From Opitutia bacterium (GTDB taxonomy: Bacteria > Verrucomicrobiota > Verrucomicrobiia > Opitutales > Opitutaceae): 62,732 nt of DNA. Below the pieces are notes generated by a model. It searched no databases and was not told where the DNA came from. It was given only the letters and a program-made list of their open reading frames with translations. Below are positions 56,077-62,732 of the stretch, one piece after another. A program made the translations under genes and the position numbers. The stretch lies in the NCBI GenBank assembly GCA_947475065.1, contig CANJLB010000022.1, forward strand, positions 1 to 62,732. The letters are read 5' to 3'. The stretch's first letter is position 1, and each line of letters starts with the position of its first letter.

Positions 56077-59000
56077 ATGAACCGCGCCGCCTGCCTCCCA
56101 CGTTTTCGCGCGCTCATTTTTTGTGTCCGCTTCATGCTGGTGGCCGCCATGCTGGGCGGCGGTTCACTGGGCTCAGCCAGTGTAGTAGATGTTGTGGTGG
56201 GGGTTTCTCCTCCACCTGGACCGCCCTTTATCACCATCACGCAGCAGCCGGCCGGCCAGGCTGTCATCGCGGGTCAGAGCGCCAGCTATGCCGTTGTCGC
56301 GACAACCGGCGGAGTGAATCCATTGGTTTTTCAATGGCAGCGGGCGGCCGCTGGCAGCGATACCTTCGCCACACTCACCAACGGCGGCGGCATCGGCGGC
56401 GCGACCACCGCCACGCTGTCAGTCGCCAGCACCAGCGTCGCCATGAGCGGCGCCCGTTTTCGCGTCCTGCTGCATAACACCACATTCTCCCTGCTTAGCA
56501 ATGCGGCCACCCTCTCTGTCAGCAAGGCGGCCGCCACCCTCACGCTTTCAGGCCTGACCCAAATTTTCTCCGGCACTGCGCGCACTGTCAGCGTCTCGAC
56601 CAATCCCAAGGGTATGACCGTGTCCACGACCTAAGATGGCAGCGTGACGGCACCGACGAACCCCGGCAGCTACGCCGTCCTCGCCACCGCGACCGGCCCC
56701 AATCACGCCGGCAGCGCCAGCGGCACACTCGTCATCGCCAAGGGCCCTGCCACGGTGACGCTCTCCGGCCTGACCCAGACTTTCAGCAATGCACCGAAAA
56801 GTGTCACGGCCAGCACCGCGCCGGCCGGCCTGACTGTGAATCTCACCTACAACGGCAGTCCTGCGCCACCGACGAACGCCGGCAGCCATCCTGTCTTGGC
56901 AACGATTGACGATCCCTTGCGCACCGGCTCGAAATCCGGCACGCTCGTCATCGCCAAGGCCGCGCAGACCATCGCCTTCCCCACCTTGACGGCGCGGCAG
57001 GTAGGCGACGCTCCCTTCGACCTCACGGCGAGCGCCAGCTCCGGACTCTCCGTCACCTACACGAGCTCCAACCCCGCGGTGGCCACCATCAGCGGCCAAA
57101 CTGTCACCGTCGTGGGCAAAGGCACGGCCACCATCACCGCCAACCAATCCGGCGATGCCAACCGACTGGCCGCCCCCAAGGTCACCCAGACCCTGACCGT
57201 GGCGCAAGCCCCGTCCATCGCCAATTCGCCCGCCAACAAGACCGTGTCCGCCGGCCAGACGGCCGGCTTCACTGTGTCGGTGAGCGGCAGCTCGCCGTTT
57301 ACATTCCAATGGCAGCGTGCTCCCTCCGGGAGCGAGACTTTTGCCACGCTGACCAATGCCGCCGGCATCACCGGCGCGACCACCGCGACACTTTCCGTGG
57401 TCACCACCTCGTTTGCGATGAGCGGCGACCGTTTCCGCGCCATCGTGACCAATGCCGTGGGAACGGCGAGCAGCAGCGCGGCCACGCTGACGGTGAACAA
57501 GGCTGTGGCCACCGTGAAGCTCTCCGGCCTTGCGCAGACGTTCAACAACTCCTCCCGCAGCGCGACCGTCACCACCACCCCCGCCGGCCTCGCCGTCGCC
57601 GTGACCTACAATGGCGAGAGCACCCCGCCGACGAACCCCGGCAGTTATGCCGTAATTGCCACCGTGATCGCGCCGAACCACATTGGCAGCGCCGATGGCA
57701 CGCTCGTCATCAGCCGGGCCACCGTCGCGATCACGCTGTCGTCACTCACTCAGACTTTCAACGGCGCACCCCGCGCGGTGACGGTGGCTACCGCCCCCGC
57801 GAGCCTATCGGTGAGCGTGACCTACAACGGCAGTGAGACGCCGCCGACGAACGCCGGCAGCTACACCATTGCCGCCACCGTTTCGTCGGAAACGCACACC
57901 GGCTCGAAGTCCGGGACGCTCGTCATCGCCAAGGCCGCGCAGACCATCACGTTTCCCGCCCCGGCCCCCGCCAGTCTTGGCGATTCACCTGCCACGCTTG
58001 CCGCCACGGCCAGTTCCCAGCTGCCCGTGACCTACACGAGTTCCAATCCCTCCGTCGCCACGGTGAACGGTGCCGTGCTGACTTACGTCGGACTAGGCAC
58101 GACATCCATCACCGCAGCCCAGCCCGGCGACTCCAACCGCCTCGCCGCTCCCAACGTCGTGCGCACAGTCACGGTGAAGGCACCGCCGCCGCCGACCAAC
58201 GACAAGTTTGCCAACCGCATTCTCCTCGTCGGCGAATCGGTCACCACCACCGGGGCAAATTTCACCGCCACAAAGGAAACCGGCGAGCCCAACCATGCCA
58301 GCAACGCGGGCGGCAAGTCGGTGTGGTGGAGCTGGACGGCGCCGTTCAGCGGCGTGGTGACCGTCTCGACGGCGGGCAGCAGCTTTGACACCACGCTGGC
58401 CGTTTATACGGGAGCCACGCTCGCCAGTCTCACGCGCCTGGCCAGCAACGACGACGACTTCCTCTCCGAGGTTTCGACGAGCCTGATCCAATTTGAGGCC
58501 ACGGCGGGCACGACGTATCAGCTGGCGGTGGACGGCTTCAACGCCAAGTCCGGGCTCATCACTCTCGCCATCACCAAACCGGTCATCCCCGCCAGCCCCG
58601 TCGCCCGCGCGGCGAGCGACATTGATTTCGACGGGTTCACAGTCGGGTGGAACCCGGTGAGCGGGGCGACGGGCTACTTGGTGGACATCTCCCGCAGCGC
58701 AGATTTCTCGACCTTTGAGCCGGGCTATCAAAATGTGGATGTGGGCGGCATCCTGGGCGGCAGGGCGACTGGCCTGACCGGGAGCACGACGTACTTTTAT
58801 CGGGTGCGCGCCTATAATGGCGCGGGGGTGAGCGCCAGTTCCGCCCCCATCAGCGCGGTCACGACGGCGGCTCCGCCCGCCCCGGGCAACGACATGTTTG
58901 TCAACCGGCTTCCCCTCACCGGGAATTCCGTCAGCACGACCGGAGAAAACTCCGGTGCCACCCCGGAAACCGGCGAGCCCGAGCACGGTGATTTTCCGGC

Positions 59001-60518
59001 CATCAAATCGCTCTGGTGGACCTGGACCGCTCCGGCTGCAGGCGTGGTGATCATCTCGACCGCCGGCAGCGACTTCGACACCACCCTGGGCATCTACACC
59101 GGCAACTCCGTTTCGGCCCTGACGACGATCGCGGGCAACGATCAGGATGGCTTCAACGACACCAGCCGCGTGGTCTTTCAGACCGAGGCCGGCATCACCT
59201 ACCAGATTGCAGTGGACGGCTTTTTCGGTGACCGGGGCAACATCGCCCTTTCCCTTTTGCTGAGCACCACCATCTCCACCACGAACGACATGTTTGCCAA
59301 CCGGATCCCCCTGACCGGTACTTTCGTCACCACCGCCGGCAACAACCAGAACGCCACCAGCGAAACCAAGGAGCCGAGGCATGCCGGATTTACGGCCAGA
59401 AAATCGCTTTGGTGGTCCTGGACCGCCCCGACGGCGGGCGTGGTGAGCCTCACCACGGCGGGCAGTGACTTCGACACCACCCTGGGCGTTTACACCGGCA
59501 ACTCCGTTTCGGCCCTGACGACCATCGCCAGCGATGATGAGAGCGGCCCGGGCAGCACCAGCGCGCTAACTTTTCCGCCACCGCCGGCACCAGCTATCGG
59601 ATTGCGGTGGACGGCTTCGCCGGCGAAAGCGGCATCATCATCCTTTCACTCAGCCTGGCCCCGCCCCTGCCCGCCATCCCGAACGGGGTGACGGCCAAGG
59701 ACATCACCGTCTCCAGCTTTACCGCCACCTGGCTCCCGGTGAGCGGTGCGACCGGCTATCGGCTCGATGTCTCGACCAGCCTCAACTTCACGAGCTTCCT
59801 GCCGGGGTTCCAAAATTTGATCGTGGGCAATGTGACCAGCAGGGTGGTGAACGGCCTGGATCCCGGCACCGTTTATTTTTTCCGGGTGCGCGCGGTCAAT
59901 GCCAACGGCGCCGGAGCCAGCTCTTCCACGGTGATATTGACGACCCATGACACCGGCACGGCCCATTTTCCCGCCCAGGCAGCCACCGGCTCTGCGGCAG
60001 CCGCCGCTGCATCGCACGACTCCGCAGATCTCGGTCTTCTGCCGGGCCCAGGCCACGTGGCGTTCACCCTTGATGTCGGCACCTCAGTCGCATGGGTGAG
60101 TGCAGTGGACTGGAAAACAATGCTGCCTCCGCCCACCGTGCAGGATCTGCCCCCGCTGCTGGCCTATGTGATGAATCTTCATGCCGCCTCGTCACCTTTG
60201 CTCCTGCCGCAAGCCGGCGTGGAGACCGCAGCCGATGGCTCAGTCTGGCTGACCCTGCAATATCGCCAGATCCGGCGCCTCGCCGCCTCCGGCCTTGAAC
60301 TCACGGTGCAGGCCTCGACGGACGCCCTCACCTGGGTTGATCTTCCCGCCAGCGCCATCACCGCGCTCGCAGACGACGACGAGGCCACGGCCCGTTTCGA
60401 AGCCCGCGCCCCCCTCCCGGCCGATGGTCCGCTGCTGCTCCGTCTGCTGGTCACTTTCGACTCTGCAGCCACGGTTGATAAAATTGACCGTGAGGCGACG
60501 CCGGATTCCGAACCATGA
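56077..60518 (+). pseudogene. giant secreted multi-domain protein (Ig/MBG/PPC/FN3 repeats), broken by one stop and one frameshift
   Basis: Signal peptide at 56077 (FVRFMLVAAMLGGG-like). Repeats in order: Ig-like domain, two MBG-type domains, a Big2-like domain, then the same four again, then PPC-like domain (NDKFANRILL...WWSWTAP, about 58199-58574), FN3 domain, two further PPC-like domains, a second FN3 and a C-terminal region. A TAA at 56632 replaces the Tyr codon of the TYNG motif found in sister repeats, and the frame is open immediately after (56644 onward). A second break lies at the T-run 59571-59574: adding one T restores SALTFSATAGTSYRIAVDGF, as in the sister copy. Either it is a real pseudogene, or both are sequence errors. 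Probably a cell-surface or adhesion protein. Confidence 0.82.
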
Positions 60519-60655
60519 GACGCGCTCCGGTGGCTGACGCCGAAGGCGACGTCGGGCGTGAAGGCGGCCCGGGGTTGAGGCCGACCACCCGTTCGCTGTT
60601 TGGCCACGGACTGTGAGCTTGCCGCTGCGGTGGTGCCGCGGCTTTGTTGCCCGCG

Positions 60656-61807
60656 ATGTCCGCGTCGCCGGTTTATTTTCTCACCCATGAGTTTCACCCG
60701 CAACGCGGTGGCATTGCGACATTCACAGAGGAGATCGCCGGCGCTGCCGCCGGCCTGGGCCACCTGGTCGAGGTGTGGGCGCCGATGCTCCCGGCCGGCT
60801 CCGCGCCGGAACCGCCGTGGCCGTTTCGTCTGCGCCGCCTGCCTGGCCTGCGCGGCACGCATGGGCCCGCCTGCCAGTGGGCGACAGCGCGCGCGCTCGT
60901 TGCCCGCCGTCACGAGCTCCGCCCTGCAACCGTTTGTCTCACCGAGCCGGGTCCCATGCTTGCGCTGATGTCGCTGCAATTTTTCCCCTCGTTCCGCCCG
61001 TCGCAGCTCGTGCTGACGTTCCACGGTTCGGAAATCCTCCGCTTCCACCGCGGCCCGGTTCTTCGCCTGCTCACGCGCCGCCTCCTGCGTCATGCCAGCC
61101 GTGCCAGCACGCTCACCGGCTACACGCAACGCCTGCTCTGCGAACACTTCCCCGCCGCCGCGACCAAGACCGTGCTCACACCGGGTGCCCTGCGCGCCGG
61201 CTTTGCCGCCGCTGCGCCCGGGCGACGGGCTTCCGGGGACAAGCTGGTTGTTCTCACCGTCGGCCGCCTGCACCCGCGCAAAGGCCAGCTGCTCACGTTG
61301 CAGGCGCTCGCCGCCCTTCCGCCAGCCCTGCGTGCCGGCCTCGAATACTGGCTCGTCGGCACCGCTCCCCGTCAGCCGGCCTATGAACAGCAGCTCCGCA
61401 CCGCCGCCGCCGGCGCTGGCATTGCGGTGAAGTTTCTCGGCGACCTGTCCGCCGCCGAGCTCGCCGCCGCCTACGCGCGTGCTGACATCTTTGCCCTGAC
61501 CAGCATTGACCATGGCTGCAGTGTCGAGGGCTTTGGCCTCGTTTATCTGGAAGCATCCGCACACAGCCTGCCGGTCGTCGCGCACGACGTCGGTGGCGTG
61601 GCGGAGGCGGTCGCCAACGGTGTCACGGGCCTGCTCGTGCCACCGCACCGGCCCGCACTGCTCACCGACGCATTGGCGCGGCTGCTCACCGACGCCGGGC
61701 TGCGCCGCCGCCTCGGCGAGGCCGGTCCCGCGTGGGCGGGGAAGAACAGCTGGACGCGCTCCGCCGGCCTGCTCCTTGCCCATGAACCGGCCCGTCCCGG
61801 CCGGTGA
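60656..61807 (+). CDS. glycosyltransferase family 4 protein
   Basis: A 383-residue GT-B glycosyltransferase. The N-terminal domain starts with FLTHEFHPQRGGIATFTEEIAGAAAGLGH, the acceptor-side GT4 pattern; the C-terminal domain has VLTVGRLHPRKGQLLTLQAL, WLVGTAPRQPAYE and the E-x7-E motif in SVEGFGLVYLEASAHSLPVVAHDVGG. A mannosyl- or phosphatidylinositol mannosyl-type activity is common for this subfamily, but the substrate is unknown. ATG 60656 is preferred to a longer frame. It precedes the thioesterase gene by 54 bp. Confidence 0.88.
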   Translation: MSASPVYFLTHEFHPQRGGIATFTEEIAGAAAGLGHLVEVWAPMLPAGSAPEPPWPFRLRRLPGLRGTHGPACQWATARALVARRHELRPATVCLTEPGPMLALMSLQFFPSFRPSQLVLTFHGSEILRFHRGPVLRLLTRRLLRHASRASTLTGYTQRLLCEHFPAAATKTVLTPGALRAGFAAAAPGRRASGDKLVVLTVGRLHPRKGQLLTLQALAALPPALRAGLEYWLVGTAPRQPAYEQQLRTAAAGAGIAVKFLGDLSAAELAAAYARADIFALTSIDHGCSVEGFGLVYLEASAHSLPVVAHDVGGVAEAVANGVTGLLVPPHRPALLTDALARLLTDAGLRRRLGEAGPAWAGKNSWTRSAGLLLAHEPARPGR

Positions 61808-61861
61808 CCTGGTCCCGCGTGTTTTTTGTGGCCATCCCGCCCGGTTTCTTACTCTGAGGCC

Positions 61862-62281
61862 ATGCTCCGCTCCCACGTCACCGTTGCCGTCCGCTACGCC
61901 GAAACCGACATGATGGGCGTCGCCTACCACGGCAGCTACCTACCGTGGTTTGAGCTCGGCCGCACCGCGCTGCTCAAGGAGCACGGCCTGCCCTACCGCG
62001 AACTGGAGGCGGCAGGCTATTTTTTGCCCGTCGTGGAAATGTCCGCACGCTATGTGCGCCCGGCGCACTACGATGATGCACTGGAAATCATCACGGTGCT
62101 CCGCGAAAAACCGGTCGCGCGTGTCCGCCTTGAATACGAGGTGCGACGCGACGCGGAGCTGATCGCAACAGGCTTTACGGTGCACGCCTTCATTGACCGC
62201 GAGGGCCGCCCCACCCGCCCACCGGCCAACTTTACGGCCAAGATGGCCACGCTCTTTCCGGCGGTGCGCCAAGGGCCTTAA
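61862..62281 (+). CDS. acyl-CoA thioesterase, YbgC/4-hydroxybenzoyl-CoA thioesterase-like
   Basis: A 139-residue hot-dog thioesterase. The active-site Asp is in RYAETDMMGVAYHGSYLPWFELGRTALL (split over residues 10-38), the family's hallmark, followed by the VRPAHYDDALEI segment. It hydrolyses an acyl thioester; in YbgC-like roles it acts with the Tol-Pal envelope system, but no tol genes are here. It follows the GT4 gene and might be co-transcribed. ATG 61862 is preferred over one 12 codons upstream, whose extra residues are not family-like. Confidence 0.88.
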   Translation: MLRSHVTVAVRYAETDMMGVAYHGSYLPWFELGRTALLKEHGLPYRELEAAGYFLPVVEMSARYVRPAHYDDALEIITVLREKPVARVRLEYEVRRDAELIATGFTVHAFIDREGRPTRPPANFTAKMATLFPAVRQGP

Positions 62282-62591
62282 ACGACTCCCGCCAGCTGCC
62301 CCTGTTCTCTGAGCCCGGCACAAGGCTACGATCCCGCCGGCCCAATGGCCTCTTCCCTCCTGCTCTTGGCCCTCCCCGGCGGTCGGCCCCAGCCGCTCAA
62401 TCCCATCGTCACCCGCCCGCAGCCTACGATGTCAGCGGCCACCTTCCCCGACGTCAGCGTGGTAATTGGTGCAAAATTCCTACGACCTCATTCCGGCCAA
62501 AACGTCGGTGTCAATTCGGCCGGGAACACCTAGACATTAACAATTAAAGCATGACCCTCTCGGCTTGGCCTCCGACAAAGCGTGGTTTGAC

Positions 62592-62633
62592 GGGGACCTA
62601 GGTTACACTCTGTCCGGGGACATAGGTTACACT
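62592..62633. repeat. tandem IS-end-like repeat
   Basis: Two 18-bp copies, GGGGACCTAGGTTACACT (62592-62609) and GGGGACATAGGTTACACT (62616-62633), differ at one position and are spaced 24 bp apart. The second is preceded by TGTCC. The pattern looks like the terminal sequence of an insertion sequence (ends beginning TGT, as in the IS481 group); the transposase would lie to the right of the window. Confidence 0.45.
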
Positions 62634-62713
62634 TTTTAGGGTGGGTTGGGGTTAGATGAGGGCAAGGAGATTGTGGTTTGGAGGCCAAACCATTTTTAGG
62701 GAGGGGTGCAGGG

Positions 62714-62732
62714 GAGGGAGCTTGGCTCCCTC
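62714..62732. repeat. perfect hairpin at window end
   Basis: GAGGGAGC (62714-62721) and GCTCCCTC (62725-62732) form a perfect 8-bp stem with loop TTG. It lies about 80 bp inside the putative insertion-sequence end; it could be a transcription or translation barrier of the element. Confidence 0.4.

Larger units (their letters stand above)
62282..62732. other. 451-bp right-edge region with no gene
   Basis: No credible ORF is found after the thioesterase gene. A short open frame at 62345-62533 has no protein-like character. The last 150 bp contain the candidate insertion-sequence end and a terminal hairpin described separately. A gene may continue beyond the window. Confidence 0.55.

Noticed and set aside
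60179-61930. 583-residue frame opposite the GT4 gene
   Set aside because: Antisense shadow; the GT4 gene on the plus strand has clear E-x7-E and Rossmann motifs.
62345-62533. Small ORF near the right edge
   Set aside because: 62 residues of Ser/Pro/Gly-rich low-complexity sequence without a plausible ribosome binding site or family pattern.

Overview
The window is a high-GC, gene-dense bacterial chromosome segment that most resembles the Verrucomicrobiota, probably the Opitutaceae. This rests on protein character: a protein resembling the verrucomicrobial TIGR02597 group next to a PEP-CTERM protein, an IspG enlarged by a central insertion, a ferrochelatase with the Bacteroidota/Verrucomicrobiota-type Cys cluster, and intergenic tracts built from degenerate CACGGATTA-like and ATGAATTATGAA-like repeats. 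No database search was possible, so all family names are recognition from sequence.

Layout. 0-3.2 kb: serine acetyltransferase, a small ORF, and an overlapping pair of exported proteins. 3.2-9.4 kb: a Yej/Opp-type peptide ABC importer on the minus strand, followed by hemH. 10.7-13.5 kb: a two-subunit molybdenum hydroxylase. 13.5-17.8 kb: a lipoprotein, a beta-hydroxyacid dehydrogenase, a membrane protein, a helical-domain/MBL hydrolase coupled to pterin-4a-carbinolamine dehydratase, and pyrE. 17.9-19.9 kb: tig-clpP. 20.1-26.7 kb: the envelope/isoprenoid run uppS-cdsA-dxr-rseP-ispG. 26.7-29.9 kb: an AT-richer DnaA-box region, dnaA and trpB. 30-39.7 kb: housekeeping genes (yicC, an MFS transporter, ahcY, metK, an RlmI-like methyltransferase, nadC, birA) separated by repeat-bearing spacers. 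39.8-50.1 kb: a surface-polysaccharide locus with two tandem GDP-mannose dehydratase paralogues, two glycosyltransferases, an ABC-2 exporter pair, a CDP-paratose-epimerase-like enzyme, an SGNH hydrolase, a TupA-type ATP-grasp protein and an apparently 5'-truncated methyltransferase. 50.3-55.9 kb: citrate synthase, then a three-gene fatty-acid/polyketide-like module (ACP-dehydratase fusion, ketosynthase, SDR) and a divergent sulfotransferase. 56.1-60.5 kb: one very large repetitive secreted protein gene broken by a stop codon and a frameshift. 60.7-62.3 kb: a glycosyltransferase and a thioesterase. The right edge carries what looks like the end of an insertion sequence.

Functionally, metK and ahcY form a SAM cycle pair. 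uppS supplies the undecaprenyl carrier used by envelope polysaccharides, fed by the MEP pathway enzymes dxr and ispG. The polysaccharide locus makes and exports a deoxyhexose-containing glycan. The most unusual items are the ACP-dehydratase fusion module, the doubly disrupted giant secreted protein with a duplicated domain block, and several small inverted-repeat-bounded non-coding elements, one abutting a TTG start codon and another type (a perfect palindrome) lying inside a coding sequence. No rRNA, tRNA or CRISPR array was recognised.
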